Shown: piece after piece, positions 1 to 9,169 of the stretch
How positions within the stretch are numbered: the stretch's first letter is position 1
Layout of the letters: each line of letters begins with the position of its first letter
Made by a program: the position numbers and the translations under genes
Notes under the pieces: model-generated
Database searches by the model: none
What the model saw: only the letters and a program-made list of their open reading frames with translations
What the model was told of the DNA's origin: nothing
Assembly (NCBI GenBank): GCA_965203735.1
Contig: OZ241909.1
Location: 3,410,001-3,474,000 of the forward strand
DNA: 64,000 nucleotides
From: Bin55 sp965203735
GTDB lineage: Bacteria > Pseudomonadota > Gammaproteobacteria > Pseudomonadales > Azotimanducaceae
Direction of reading: 5' to 3'

Positions 1-543
1 ACATCCGATCGGGAAGACGGCTACAGTTACCGATGGGATGATAGTTCTCTGATTGCTTCAGGTGCGAGAAATCAGTTGTTCGTGATGGGAAGGTATGCGC
101 CTTATATTGCAGCTTACGACATCGAAAGTGATCCCCAGAACCCAACTTTGATCTCGAGTGTGGTGGAGTTCTATGTCGAGAACCGAGAATTTGACAACTA
201 TGGATTTGTGACCAAAGAGACTCTTCCCACTAACGCATACAATTGTGCGACACTGGTGGCGCAGTCCGATTCCGAACTTGCGGATATCTTGTGCGACGAT
301 GCAATGTTCTCGGTGTCGTCGGAAGATGGCCAGTTGTACGTGCAGGACATGTTGGTCGCAAACGAGGACGACAGATTCGGCAAGGAACTGAAGAATGTCG
401 CAATCAAGCGCACCAGTCTCAAACAAGCTGTAACAAACGGGAAAGATACTCGAGTGTACGTAATCGTGCACGATCGCTACAGCTACAAAGACTTCCTATT
501 GATGTTCGAACGTGCCTCGCACATCGGGATGGACCCCTACTGA
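1..543 (+). CDS. 3' part of an unrecognised protein (5' end outside window)
   Basis: The reading frame is open from the first base of the window to a TGA at 541-543, so this is the C-terminal 180 residues of a longer protein. An internal ATG at 76 exists, but nothing suggests it is the real start because the frame continues upstream without a stop. The sequence is acidic and mixed hydrophilic, with no membrane segment, no cysteine motif and no family signature that I recognise. It is convergent with lnt, whose stop codon lies two bases away, so the two 3' ends nearly touch and no terminator fits between them. Function unknown. Confidence 0.7.
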   Translation, partial: TSDREDGYSYRWDDSSLIASGARNQLFVMGRYAPYIAAYDIESDPQNPTLISSVVEFYVENREFDNYGFVTKETLPTNAYNCATLVAQSDSELADILCDDAMFSVSSEDGQLYVQDMLVANEDDRFGKELKNVAIKRTSLKQAVTNGKDTRVYVIVHDRYSYKDFLLMFERASHIGMDPY

Positions 544-545
544 TT

Positions 546-2063
546 CTAGGTTGAACTGTGAGCATCTCGTAGAAGCGCAAGCGTGGTCAGGAAGGAGAAA
601 AGCAGGACCACACCAATTGGTAGTAGCCCTAGCGTGGAGAACATTGTGCTTCCCGTACGAGTGTGTACTTTGTCTCTCAATACACCAGGAGTGTGAGTTG
701 GCAATATGCTGGGCACATGTCCATTAGGTGACAAAATCGCTGTGGGACCTACATTCGATACGCGCAGGAGAAACATTCCGGTTTCTCTTGAGCGCATTCG
801 AGCAACTTGAAGCTGTTGCCAGGGGCCGATTGATTGGCCAAACCAAGCATCAGCATTTAGTGCAACCATAAGATCAACGTCCGCGATGCGCCGATTGACT
901 AGTTGGGGGTACGCGATTTCGTAGCAAATGGTGACCTTAGTTGTCGCGTGTTCCGTACGTAAGAGTGACTCGCTTCTTGACCCAGGCGAAACATAGGCAG
1001 TTGGATAGTCAATAAGCTCCATCAACGGAGTCAGTAGCCACAAATCTGGGGTGTATTCTCCGAAGGGCACGAGTTGCTGTTTGCGATAGATCGATCCATG
1101 AGTTCCTGCGTGCACAGCCACGTTGAATACCCGACCAATTGACCCCGATCCTTCTCGCTCGAACGCTCCAAATATCAGAGATCCTTGTATCTTCTGGACA
1201 ATTTCCACTGTCTCAGCCTCCACCGCATCCAGAGTGGTTGGAATCGCAGACTCGGGCCAGACGTAGAGATCCGCCGAAGAATTAGTCAGCGTAAGGTTCT
1301 TGTGTTGATCCCATATTTCAAGAACTTCAAAAGCCTTCAATTGTTCGCTGGAGCTTGTGTTGGCTTGTACTAGTGCCACAGATAGCTCGTGCCCATCCTG
1401 AGTCCAACTCAAACTGTCAAGTGGCATACTTGCAAGCCAAAGACAGATGGCAATCACTATAGGCGTATAAGCCTTCTGAACTGCAAAGCATATTGCCGCT
1501 GCACTAAACAGAGCCACATATCCGACTAACCAGACGCCACCAACCGGAGCATAGGCTGCAATCGGTGTGTCTATGAAGGCATAACCGGTATGCAGGAAGG
1601 GAAAACTAAACCAGATAGGGAAACTGATTAAGACTTCGTAGGTGCACATAGCCGCGGCAAGAAGAAGCGATGACACCGTCTTGCTTCTCAGTCGCAATGC
1701 GAATCCGCAGGCGAAACAAAAGAGAGTCGACAGAACAACCACTAGTACTAAGAACAAAAGTACTGCAGCCAGTTGATTGGAACCGGCATGATGAATCAAA
1801 GCATCGAGCAGCCATACCGTCCCAACAGCGAATTTGCCAAACCCAAACAACCACCCTCGAAGTAGTTTCTCGCGGGTCGATTTGGCTGCATAGAGAGCAT
1901 GGAACAAGAAGGCGAGACTGACCAATGCAAGTGGCCAAAAGCTGAATGGGGCAAACGAGAGACTGCAAAGCGCTCCACATAGCAGCGAAGCCACGCGCAA
2001 AGTGACGCTGGACTGGATGAACCGAGACCAGTTCGAGTTGTTTGTATCCAACGTACGTGTCAA
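546..2063 (-). CDS. lnt: Apolipoprotein N-acyltransferase
   Basis: Lnt transfers an acyl chain from phospholipid to the N-terminal cysteine of lipoproteins, the last step of lipoprotein maturation in the inner membrane. The 505-residue product has about six hydrophobic helices in its first ~210 residues, then a nitrilase-type domain. The catalytic triad is visible: Glu271 in WPES, Lys328 in YRKQQ and Cys380 in ICYEI, matching Glu267/Lys335/Cys387 of the E. coli enzyme. A further glutamate follows in PFGEY. Length is normal. It lies 76 bp downstream of the PLP-enzyme gene on the same strand and may share its transcript. Two or more lipoproteins encoded near 19-32 kb are likely substrates. Confidence 0.95.
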   Translation of the reverse strand: MTRTLDTNNSNWSRFIQSSVTLRVASLLCGALCSLSFAPFSFWPLALVSLAFLFHALYAAKSTREKLLRGWLFGFGKFAVGTVWLLDALIHHAGSNQLAAVLLFLVLVVVLSTLFCFACGFALRLRSKTVSSLLLAAAMCTYEVLISFPIWFSFPFLHTGYAFIDTPIAAYAPVGGVWLVGYVALFSAAAICFAVQKAYTPIVIAICLWLASMPLDSLSWTQDGHELSVALVQANTSSSEQLKAFEVLEIWDQHKNLTLTNSSADLYVWPESAIPTTLDAVEAETVEIVQKIQGSLIFGAFEREGSGSIGRVFNVAVHAGTHGSIYRKQQLVPFGEYTPDLWLLTPLMELIDYPTAYVSPGSRSESLLRTEHATTKVTICYEIAYPQLVNRRIADVDLMVALNADAWFGQSIGPWQQLQVARMRSRETGMFLLRVSNVGPTAILSPNGHVPSILPTHTPGVLRDKVHTRTGSTMFSTLGLLPIGVVLLFSFLTTLALLRDAHSST

Positions 2064-2139
2064 GAGATAGGTCAGCTATCGATGATGACTCTCGCCCTAC
2101 ACCGAAGAATGTCTGAAATTGGCGATCTAGATCCTTGGA

Positions 2140-3354
2140 CTAAGTCGAGAGAGCTTGATCTAGCTCCTCGCATAAGTCTCTCGGATCTTCCAATCCCACT
2201 GCGAGTCTGAAGATTCCCTCACCCGCTAACGATCTATAGCGTCGTTCCAGCTCTTCGTCCAACAAGTAAGCGGTGGATAGCATTTCGTCGGTTGGCAACC
2301 AGTAAATCAAACTTCGGTAGCTGCCTAGTGAGACAGCATAGTGAATGACGTTCAATGCCTTCGGCAAGCGTTTTGCCAGTTCTGGTCCATCGGAAACACA
2401 GAACGAGAGCAGACTCGAATAGCAATCCATCTGCGTCTTCGCAAGCTCATGACCAGGATGGTTGGGAAGACCCGGATATAGCACTCTAGAAACTCTCGGA
2501 TGGTGCTCTAGAAACTTCGCCACCTTCATGGCATTGCTCGAATGCGCCATCATTCGGACAGGTAATGTTGTGGCCCCTCTTGCGATCAGCCAAGCGTTGA
2601 ACGGACTCAAGATTCCACCTGTGTGAACCCGCTCACTCGTTCGAAGATGTTCAACTAGTTCTCGTGAGCCAGCTACCGCACCTCCGATTGCATCTCCGTG
2701 CCCACCTATGTACTTCGAAAGTGAGTGCACGACCAGGTCGACTCCCAACTCGATTGGACGTGTAGCGATGGGAGTCGCCACCGTTGAATCCACGACAAGA
2801 CGAGCTTGACACTTGGTCGCTAGGTCCGCAAGTGCACGAAGATCCGTGATTTTGAGTAGAGGATTGGACGGCGTTTCAGCCCATATCAGTTTCGTTTTCC
2901 CCGGTCGTATGGCGTCCTCGACCATATTCAGATCAGAAGTATCGACACGGGACGAATCGACATTGATCGATCCCTTGAGACTACGGATGAGTTCGGATGC
3001 TCCTGCGTAGTGGACATCGCTCGCGACAATGTGATCACCCGACGACAACAATCCATGCAACACGGCCGCCGTAGCCGCCATCCCCGATCCGAAACACGCG
3101 CAGTCTTCGGCGTTTTCTAACGATGCCAACTTGCCTTCCAACACTTGAACCGTGGGATTGTCCCATCGGGTATAGATGTAGGGTCGTTCTTCATCGAAGG
3201 AATTGATGGAAAATCCCTGCGGTTCGGACACCACAAAACTGTTTGACATCACTATGTTGGGTGTCGAAGCGCCCGTTATGGGATCAACCACTTCTCCTGC
3301 CAAGACAGCTTTGGTCTGTTGCCGATAGTTTGGGCTGGGGGTGTTGCGGGTCAA
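2140..3354 (-). CDS. Cys/Met-metabolism PLP-dependent enzyme (cystathionine gamma-synthase/lyase or MetZ type)
   Basis: This is a fold-type I PLP enzyme of the Cys/Met metabolism family, 404 residues, normal for the family. Visible marks are YTRWDNPTV near residue 60 (the usual YSRxxNPT region), FGSGMAA near 90, the PLP-lysine motif HSLSKYIGGHGD near 213-224, and the C-terminal GLEDPRDL motif. Members include cystathionine gamma-synthase, O-succinylhomoserine sulfhydrylase and methionine gamma-lyase, and sequence reading alone does not separate these. The usual tyrosine-bearing YGGT segment is altered to HYAGAS here. It is divergent from the FAD oxidase gene, with 185 bp between start codons. 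No SAM riboswitch or MetJ-type box was seen upstream. Confidence 0.85.
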   Translation of the reverse strand: MTRNTPSPNYRQQTKAVLAGEVVDPITGASTPNIVMSNSFVVSEPQGFSINSFDEERPYIYTRWDNPTVQVLEGKLASLENAEDCACFGSGMAATAAVLHGLLSSGDHIVASDVHYAGASELIRSLKGSINVDSSRVDTSDLNMVEDAIRPGKTKLIWAETPSNPLLKITDLRALADLATKCQARLVVDSTVATPIATRPIELGVDLVVHSLSKYIGGHGDAIGGAVAGSRELVEHLRTSERVHTGGILSPFNAWLIARGATTLPVRMMAHSSNAMKVAKFLEHHPRVSRVLYPGLPNHPGHELAKTQMDCYSSLLSFCVSDGPELAKRLPKALNVIHYAVSLGSYRSLIYWLPTDEMLSTAYLLDEELERRYRSLAGEGIFRLAVGLEDPRDLCEELDQALST

Positions 3355-3539
3355 CGGACCGGTTTTCCTAGTTGGAAGGGATACGTAGAGTTGTGGATCA
3401 ACTCAAGACTCATGCTTGTCCTTGTATTCTATCGACACAAAATTCCATAAGACTTGTGGTTTCAGCCCATTGTTAAAGCAGATGTCGAGATTCCAGTGAT
3501 TAGCGCTGGTTCCCCAACAAAACATCGTTCTTCTCCGCG

Positions 3540-4655
3540 ATGAGCGATATCGAACTCGACATCGCCGTTATTGGTGGCGGAATCGTTGGTGCGGCGTGCG
3601 CCTACTACTTGTCCCGTCGTGGAGCCTCATGCGCGATCATCGACGCTGAAGAAATAGGATCTAAAGCTTCAGGACTGGCTTATGGCGGGCTCAACAGTGT
3701 GTCGGGACACGAAATTCCCGGTTTGATGTGGGAACTGAGTCAGTACTCGACAGGTCTGCATGCATCGCTCGCCTCCACGATCCGCGAAGACTCGAGCATC
3801 GACTGCAAGTATCGAAGGAGGGACACTCTAAACGTCGCCTTCTCGGCCAAGGAGTTGCGTGGGCTCCGAACACGTGCGCACTGGATCGAAAGTGACACAC
3901 CGCTGGAATCGACAGTTCTCAGACCTTCGGAGATCTTCGAAATTGAACCCAGGGTGAGTGGATTGATCGTTGGCGGAACACTCATTCAAGGAACCATGGA
4001 AGTGGATTCGCATAACTTAACGGTAGCAATGGCTCGAGCGTCCGGATGCGATCACATTCGAACGAACGTAGCATCAATGGAGCTTTCGGGCTGCCGTGGA
4101 ATTCTGCATCTAAAGAACGAAACTGAGTTAGTGGCTCGCACGGTTGTCTGTGCAAACGGCACTTGGATTTCCCCGCTATTGAAGTCAGCAGGAATACGAC
4201 TAGACATTCCGCCTCTTAAAGGGGAGATCCTTCGGTTGGAAACGAAGGGACCTCCGTTGCTTCAATCCATTGGATGGAAGGGCAACTATTGCACCACCAA
4301 GACTGACGGTCTCACATGGGCTGGCACGACGGAATCCCAATCACAGTATGACGAGTCCACAACCATTCAAGGAGAGCTCTCGATTCTGTCGAACTTGAGA
4401 ACAGTGCTACCTAACTTGGTTGTTGACAATATCGCACGACAGACCGCTTGTCTTCGCCCAACGACTGCGGATGGACTCCCTGTAGTGGGACGACTGGAAG
4501 GCTCGTCTAATCTCTTGGTTGCAACCGGTGGGGGCAGAAAAGGAATTCTGTACGGACCAGGAATGGGAAAGATCATCGCCGACTTACTCACAGGTAACAA
4601 ACCTGAGGTCGATATCACTCCATTCAATGTCAGCCGGCTGGTTTCAACGAATTGA
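3540..4655 (+). CDS. FAD-dependent oxidoreductase, DAO family (D-amino acid / glycine oxidase-like)
   Basis: The 371-residue protein begins with a Rossmann dinucleotide-binding motif, GGGIVGAACAYYL at about residues 12-24, followed by an acidic residue at the end of the second strand. The C-terminal part has the DAO-family arrangement TACLRPTTADGLPVVG and GGGRKGILYGPG, which contact flavin. Such enzymes oxidise the C-N bond of D-amino acids, glycine, sarcosine or related amines. No TAT or Sec signal is present, so it should be cytoplasmic or peripheral. The substrate cannot be told from sequence. Its 3' end is convergent with tRNA-Thr, 14 bp away. Confidence 0.8.
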   Translation: MSDIELDIAVIGGGIVGAACAYYLSRRGASCAIIDAEEIGSKASGLAYGGLNSVSGHEIPGLMWELSQYSTGLHASLASTIREDSSIDCKYRRRDTLNVAFSAKELRGLRTRAHWIESDTPLESTVLRPSEIFEIEPRVSGLIVGGTLIQGTMEVDSHNLTVAMARASGCDHIRTNVASMELSGCRGILHLKNETELVARTVVCANGTWISPLLKSAGIRLDIPPLKGEILRLETKGPPLLQSIGWKGNYCTTKTDGLTWAGTTESQSQYDESTTIQGELSILSNLRTVLPNLVVDNIARQTACLRPTTADGLPVVGRLEGSSNLLVATGGGRKGILYGPGMGKIIADLLTGNKPEVDITPFNVSRLVSTN

Positions 4656-4669
4656 CTTCTACTTCTAGG

Positions 4670-4745
4670 TGGTGCCGCCACGAGGAATCGAACCCCGGAC
4701 CTTCTCATTACAAATGAGCTGCTCTACCTGCTGAGCTATGGCGGC
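4670..4745 (-). tRNA. tRNA-Thr (anticodon TGT)
   Basis: Reading the minus strand gives a 76-nt cloverleaf with CCA encoded at 4670-4672. The acceptor GCCGCCA pairs with TGGCGGC, the D arm is GCTC/GAGC, and the T arm carries GTTCGAT. The anticodon loop is TTTGTAA, so the anticodon is TGT and it reads ACA. The outermost pair of the anticodon stem looks mismatched (G-A), which is tolerated. Confidence 0.95.
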
Positions 4746-5205
4746 TTAGTCAGTGGCGAAATTCTATTGTTGAGACCTGTCTTTGCAAAGAGAGGGAGAT
4801 GCCCATTGGACAAGACGACGCTTTTCGAGTTTCTTCCACTCCGCAATATTTCGGAGGGAGAATAGTCGTGCATATGGCTCGTAAAGAGTATGCCTCCGAC
4901 AGACCGGTCGAGCGTAGATCAGTGCAACTCGAAACGGACCCGAGGTAAAGAGTGGGAAGCTCTTAAGTCCATGAACCGTTTGAGACCTGCGTTTGCAAGA
5001 AAATTTGTACCTTGACTTGTGATTAAGACCATCGCAAAAATCCAAAGCCTGAAGCACTCATTCTCTTTGGTGCTAGAACAAGAAACTTGGAATGTCGATA
5101 GCATGTAATGTGAGAACATTTACAGCAAGACATCGAAGTACTCCGGGTTTGTGTTGAAAATCCCTGTCACATCTCAGAAGAACGAGCACTCAAGAGACGA
5201 ACGCA
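4746..5205. other. Gene-free stretch between tRNA-Thr and the 5206 gene
   Basis: It holds the tRNA-Thr promoter and a partly duplicated motif (TGAGACCTG, two variable bases, TTTGCAA) at about 4771-4788 and 4981-4998. A 97-codon minus-strand frame (4764-5057) overlaps the promoter and has no recognisable protein features. I see no other gene here. Confidence 0.5.
4761..4788 (-). promoter_or_regulatory. Sigma-70-type promoter of tRNA-Thr
   Basis: On the minus strand TTGCAA (4783-4788) and TAGAAT (4761-4766) are separated by 16 bp. The -10 box ends 15 bp before the tRNA 5' end, leaving a leader of roughly 8 nt. This makes tRNA-Thr an independent transcription unit. Confidence 0.65.
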
Positions 5206-6516
5206 ATGTATAAGAACCGAGGAGACAATTGGCTGCATGTCGTAGCCGCTCTCTTGGCGATGACTACAGCTTCTTGTGTAATCGCACATGGCGATCATTC
5301 CGAATCTGGACCGAATCCTCTCTACCACTCGGACCCGCACTTCTTCGTTCCCAAAGGCATGTTCTCCCTGCACGTGGAAACCCAAGATCAGATAACCAAG
5401 TGGGAGCAAGCTTTAGAGCTCTGCACGCCAGTTCAGCCATTGAATCCTCTAGAGTCCTCTTGTATAGCTGCTTTGTCTAAGTATTTCATGGATGCGCCCG
5501 TATGGGACTACGGGGCTCTCTATTACGTCGAGTTTTTCAGCTTTGGTCGAGCAGACCCCTTTCCTATAAATCCTAGACCTGCCCTTCTACCATACGAGCC
5601 CGCAGACTACGAACTTCAGGACGTCCCCCGTTGGCACGACATATTCGACGGAAAGATCCGGCAGCGAAAGGACACTTTCTTTCAGGTTGTGGAAGACCCA
5701 GAGTGCATAGCACGCTTGCATGGAGGAATTCGGGAAGACATGCGGGAGCACTGTCACGCACGAGAGATGTATAAGTACGCGGCCTACCTTGATGCGTGCA
5801 CAACCGCGATGCGACGTCTCAAAGTCCTGAACAGAGTTGCAGGTAGACTCGAGTACAAGGGTTTAAGCACGTACGACATGACCATGCGAGTCGTCGAAGA
5901 TAAGATTGAGGACTTTGTTCAACAAGACATGATCAAGCAAAGAGTGGAAAAGGGCTATCTGCATGCCTCGTGGGTGGCGCACCAATGTGAGCCACACGGA
6001 CTTGCGCTGCTTCCTCTTACGGAGGAACAGAATCGAAATCCTGGTGGAGGATTCGCTGAAGTTGTTGAGGTCGGTTCCGATCGTGCTACTCGTTGGGTTG
6101 TCGGACACTCACAATCCGTCGCGTTGACTATATCTTCACGCAGCGGGGACGAATGGGCAGTGCGAAGTTTTCCAATGACGCCACTCGATGATCCCAAGTA
6201 CCTTCACGATGTGTATGAAAAGTATCCGACTTTGTACCACCGACACTTAGGCTCTACGACGTTTGGAGGATACTTGTCGAGAGACGAACAACGACGCCAT
6301 CAAGCCCAAGCATATCTGCTCTTGAAACAGTCGTTCGGTTCGAAAGTAGCTCAGCTAAGCTACGACGCGATTGACCTCAAGGAAGAGATTGACTATGTAC
6401 AAAAAGGCGGAGAATTGACGATGTTCCTGCCAGAGAAAGAGACTCCAAGTGAGTCTGGCAGTGAGTCAAGTCAAGAATCGGAAGATGGAAAGACGAACGG
6501 GAAGGCGATCGAGTGA
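5206..6516 (+). CDS. Unrecognised exported protein
   Basis: I do not recognise this 436-residue protein. The N-terminus has a Sec-type signal: a few charged residues, a hydrophobic stretch LHVVAALLAMTTASC, then a plausible cleavage near VIA-HGD. The mature part is hydrophilic and rich in Tyr, His, Glu and Arg. Single cysteines occur in CTPVQP, SSCIA, PECIA, HCHA, DACT and QCEP, an even count that could form disulfides in the periplasm. The last ~30 residues are a Ser/Glu-rich low-complexity tail. The ATG at 5206 is preceded by a purine-rich AAGAGACGA. The gene stands alone, with about 200 bp of empty sequence after it. Confidence 0.7.
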   Translation: MYKNRGDNWLHVVAALLAMTTASCVIAHGDHSESGPNPLYHSDPHFFVPKGMFSLHVETQDQITKWEQALELCTPVQPLNPLESSCIAALSKYFMDAPVWDYGALYYVEFFSFGRADPFPINPRPALLPYEPADYELQDVPRWHDIFDGKIRQRKDTFFQVVEDPECIARLHGGIREDMREHCHAREMYKYAAYLDACTTAMRRLKVLNRVAGRLEYKGLSTYDMTMRVVEDKIEDFVQQDMIKQRVEKGYLHASWVAHQCEPHGLALLPLTEEQNRNPGGGFAEVVEVGSDRATRWVVGHSQSVALTISSRSGDEWAVRSFPMTPLDDPKYLHDVYEKYPTLYHRHLGSTTFGGYLSRDEQRRHQAQAYLLLKQSFGSKVAQLSYDAIDLKEEIDYVQKGGELTMFLPEKETPSESGSESSQESEDGKTNGKAIE

Positions 6517-6718
6517 CCTGGTCAAATCTAAGATCAAGACAATTAGACCCTAGCTGTACCGTCTGAAGCTACATCAAAGTGGGTCATCAATAACGAACTT
6601 CGCTAACTAGACCTGAAGTCCCGCTTCATCCGATCCCCAGTCTCGCTAAGTTGAAATGCGGCCAAAAGCTGGTTGTTGAGAACGTGTTGCTAAGAGTTCT
6701 CTTGCTACGCTCGGTCCA

Positions 6719-6967
6719 TCAGACTACGCAAACTTGAAAAAATGAGTCGTCCGAGTCGATTGCAACACGCAATCCTCTCAGTTGTGCCAAAGCAAAGATT
6801 GCAAGCCGAATCTTGATTGTCTGTGTCTTCAGGCGTGGAACGCAAAGTTCAACCAACCACGATCCGAACAACACCGGAATCGCAATCGGCCACAGAATAA
6901 TGATCGGAATGCAAACCGGAATCCGCTGATTTTTCTTCCAAGAAAAGAGTACGAGGCTAGGAATCAT
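6719..6967 (-). CDS. Small membrane protein translationally coupled to DUF2089 gene
   Basis: The 82-residue product starts with an ATG that overlaps the stop of the upstream DUF2089 gene (ATGA at 6964-6967), a strong sign of a real, coupled gene. One long hydrophobic stretch, from about residue 17 to 42 (PVCIPIIILWPIAIPVLFGSW), suggests a membrane anchor or hairpin. The rest is a short tail with an alternating hydrophobic pattern. I recall DUF2089/SHOCT-like proteins often sitting beside small membrane proteins, which fits, but this protein has no named function. Overlapping frames on the other strand show no coupling and look like shadows. Confidence 0.55.
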   Translation of the reverse strand: MIPSLVLFSWKKNQRIPVCIPIIILWPIAIPVLFGSWLVELCVPRLKTQTIKIRLAIFALAQLRGLRVAIDSDDSFFQVCVV

Positions 6968-7356
6968 GTACCGAACCGATCAATCGCCTCGTCGACAGAA
7001 ATGTTCCCCTCAGATACTTGATCCAGAATCTTTTCGTACTGTAGCGGATCCATCTGCTTGTCATCAAGCTCGTCAATGGGGTCAAGCTGCGACGAGATCC
7101 TAGCAAGGCGATTCTTCACGGTGGGATAGCTGACTCCAAAGAACCTCTCCATCTGCTTTATCGACCCATGGCTGTGTACAAAAGCCGTTACGAACAACTG
7201 GTCTTCCGGAGCCAGTCTCGTCAGTGCGGGCAACTCAAACACAGCTTCTACTCGGATATTGCACTCTTCGCAGACCAAGCGCGTCACGGTCATGTCCTTG
7301 GAACAGTTGGGACACTTGGCTTTACCAATATTCATCCTTAGTTGAACCTCGAACAA
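6964..7356 (-). CDS. DUF2089 family zinc-ribbon/HTH protein
   Basis: The 130-residue protein has an N-terminal zinc ribbon (CPNC near residue 15 and CEEC near residue 30), then a helix-turn-helix-like section (FFGVSYPTVKNRLARI), then an acidic C-terminal helix ILDQVSEGNISVDEAIDRF resembling SHOCT-type helices. This layout is typical of DUF2089, a putative transcriptional regulator family of unknown target. The start may be the listed codon or the ATG seven codons later (MNIGKAKC), which places the zinc ribbon at the usual position. It overlaps the downstream membrane-protein gene by four bases and is divergent from the deacylase gene, 131 bp away. Confidence 0.8.
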   Translation of the reverse strand: MFEVQLRMNIGKAKCPNCSKDMTVTRLVCEECNIRVEAVFELPALTRLAPEDQLFVTAFVHSHGSIKQMERFFGVSYPTVKNRLARISSQLDPIDELDDKQMDPLQYEKILDQVSEGNISVDEAIDRFGT

Positions 7357-7487
7357 CTGGTTCTTTGCTTCGTGTCAATTCTAATACGCTGTTGCAAGAC
7401 TAGCCACACATCAGCAGTGTCAAGGAAGATCCACTCTCTCAAAGGTGCGTATACTTCAGTAGTTGGGGGTAGAGCAAGCGTTTAGCC

Positions 7488-9143
7488 ATGTCATACGACG
7501 TAGTCATCCGTGGAGGAACAGTTGTGGATGGGACCGGTCGAGATCCTTTCACGGCCGATGTGGTGATCCATGAAGGGCGTATCGAGAGTATCGGCAAGTC
7601 CGATTCAACAGGCAAGCAGGAGATCGACGCTGACGGTCTTACAGTGACACCGGGGTTTATCGACCTACACACGCATCTCGATGCCCAAGTGGGTTGGGAT
7701 CAAAATCTCTCACCTGTTTCCTGGCACGGTGTCACCACAGCACTAATGGGAAACTGTGGCGTGACATTCGCACCTTGCAAGAAAGACGATCGTAGTCTGT
7801 TGGCTCACATGATGGAGACAGTCGAAGACATTCCTCGCCAGACAATCATGCAGGGATTGCCGTGGGACTGGGAGGAGTATGGAGACTATCTAGATTCCAT
7901 TGATCGGCTAGGTCCGGGAATAAACTTGGCTGGAATGGTTGGGCACGCTGCCGTTCGTTTCTACGTAATGGGACAGCGAGCCGTTGAGGAACAGTCCAAT
8001 TCGGAAGAACGCAAGCAAATGGCTGAGATTGTCGCTCGTGCGATAGATAGAGGTGCTGTTGGATTCTCAACCAACCGATACTCCCAGCACAAGCTTCCCG
8101 ATGGACGTGCAATACCCGGCACGTTCGCGGATGTAGAAGAGCTAGAAATTATCGGTCGCGAAGTCAGTCAACGAAATGCACTGTTTCAAGCAGTTGGAAT
8201 TGACTGGAAGCACATGCGCCACGTCGCGGACACCGCAGGTCCTCGTATGTTGTTCAACTCAACCTTGTCCGGAGTACGAGACGATGAGTCCGGAATTCGC
8301 CGTAGAAAAGCTGTGGATGAGCTCTCCGTGGGAAGAGACATTTCGGGAGTCGCACAGGTTCGAGGTTCTGGAGCACTCATTGGATTGCAGGCACTCATTC
8401 CGTTTAGGGGAGAAAGCTGGTCGAAACTTAGAGGGATGGAACTTGAAGCAAAAGTTGCAGCCATTAAGGATGCTCAGTTTAGGAGCCAACTCCTTTCAGA
8501 ATTCAAGGAAAGCCAATCGAGATGGCCCGATCCGAACTGGGTCTACTCTCTAGGAAACGGTGAATCGCCCGATCACACAATGGGAGACCACAATCAAGTG
8601 CTCAAGATGGCGGAAGCTGCCAATGAACATTGGATCGAGACGTTTCTACGACTATCGGCTGAATCCAACGGACGAATACTCTTCAACGTAATTGGCGAAA
8701 ACCAGAACCTCAAGGCGTTGCGCGACATGTTCGATGGTGGAAGAGTCTTCCCGGGTGTCGGGGACGCTGGGGCTCACGTCACAATGGTCATGGATGCAGG
8801 TTGGGCCACATTTGTTCTCGCTCATTGGGTGCGAGAGGAAGGCTTGTTCAGCATGACAGAGGCTGTGCGCCGAATGTCCAGCGCATCCGCTCGTATTTTG
8901 GGTATTACCGATCGAGGAACGCTTACTCCAGGAATGAAAGCAGATGTCAACATATTCGACGCAGACCAGGTAAGCGAAGCCTACCCTTACAGAGTCTATG
9001 ACTTTCCGGGCGGTGCACCACGATTGACGCAACGCTCGATCGGCTACAAGGCAACAATTGTCAACGGAAAGTTCAACGTCATTGATGGTGAACACACTGG
9101 CTTACATGCCGGGCAGGTCCTTCGCCACGTGACGGGCAACTGA
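7488..9143 (+). CDS. N-acyl-D-amino-acid deacylase family amidohydrolase
   Basis: These enzymes remove the acyl group from N-acyl-D-amino acids, releasing D-amino acid. The 551-residue sequence has the amidohydrolase beginning YDVVIRGGTVVDGTG, the metal-binding HxH in PGFIDLHTHLD near residues 58-68, GNCGVTFAP near 90-98, and the late GVGDAGAHV segment near 420 that carries the catalytic aspartate. The C-terminal GTLTPGMKADVNIFD closes the composite beta domain. Length fits the amidohydrolase-3/D-aminoacylase group. There is no signal peptide. Related dihydropyrimidinase-like amidohydrolases are possible, but the family assignment is good. No operon partner: flanking genes are divergent and convergent. 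Confidence 0.85.
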   Translation: MSYDVVIRGGTVVDGTGRDPFTADVVIHEGRIESIGKSDSTGKQEIDADGLTVTPGFIDLHTHLDAQVGWDQNLSPVSWHGVTTALMGNCGVTFAPCKKDDRSLLAHMMETVEDIPRQTIMQGLPWDWEEYGDYLDSIDRLGPGINLAGMVGHAAVRFYVMGQRAVEEQSNSEERKQMAEIVARAIDRGAVGFSTNRYSQHKLPDGRAIPGTFADVEELEIIGREVSQRNALFQAVGIDWKHMRHVADTAGPRMLFNSTLSGVRDDESGIRRRKAVDELSVGRDISGVAQVRGSGALIGLQALIPFRGESWSKLRGMELEAKVAAIKDAQFRSQLLSEFKESQSRWPDPNWVYSLGNGESPDHTMGDHNQVLKMAEAANEHWIETFLRLSAESNGRILFNVIGENQNLKALRDMFDGGRVFPGVGDAGAHVTMVMDAGWATFVLAHWVREEGLFSMTEAVRRMSSASARILGITDRGTLTPGMKADVNIFDADQVSEAYPYRVYDFPGGAPRLTQRSIGYKATIVNGKFNVIDGEHTGLHAGQVLRHVTGN

Positions 9144-9169
9144 AGGGAGCTTTAGTCGAAAGCGTTCGA

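Noticed and set aside
3355..3539. SAM riboswitch or MetJ box upstream of the Cys/Met PLP enzyme
   Set aside because: No recognisable riboswitch core or repeated AGACGTCT-type boxes.
4764..5057. 97-codon minus-strand frame upstream of tRNA-Thr
   Set aside because: It runs into the tRNA promoter, has no protein-like pattern and no ribosome site.
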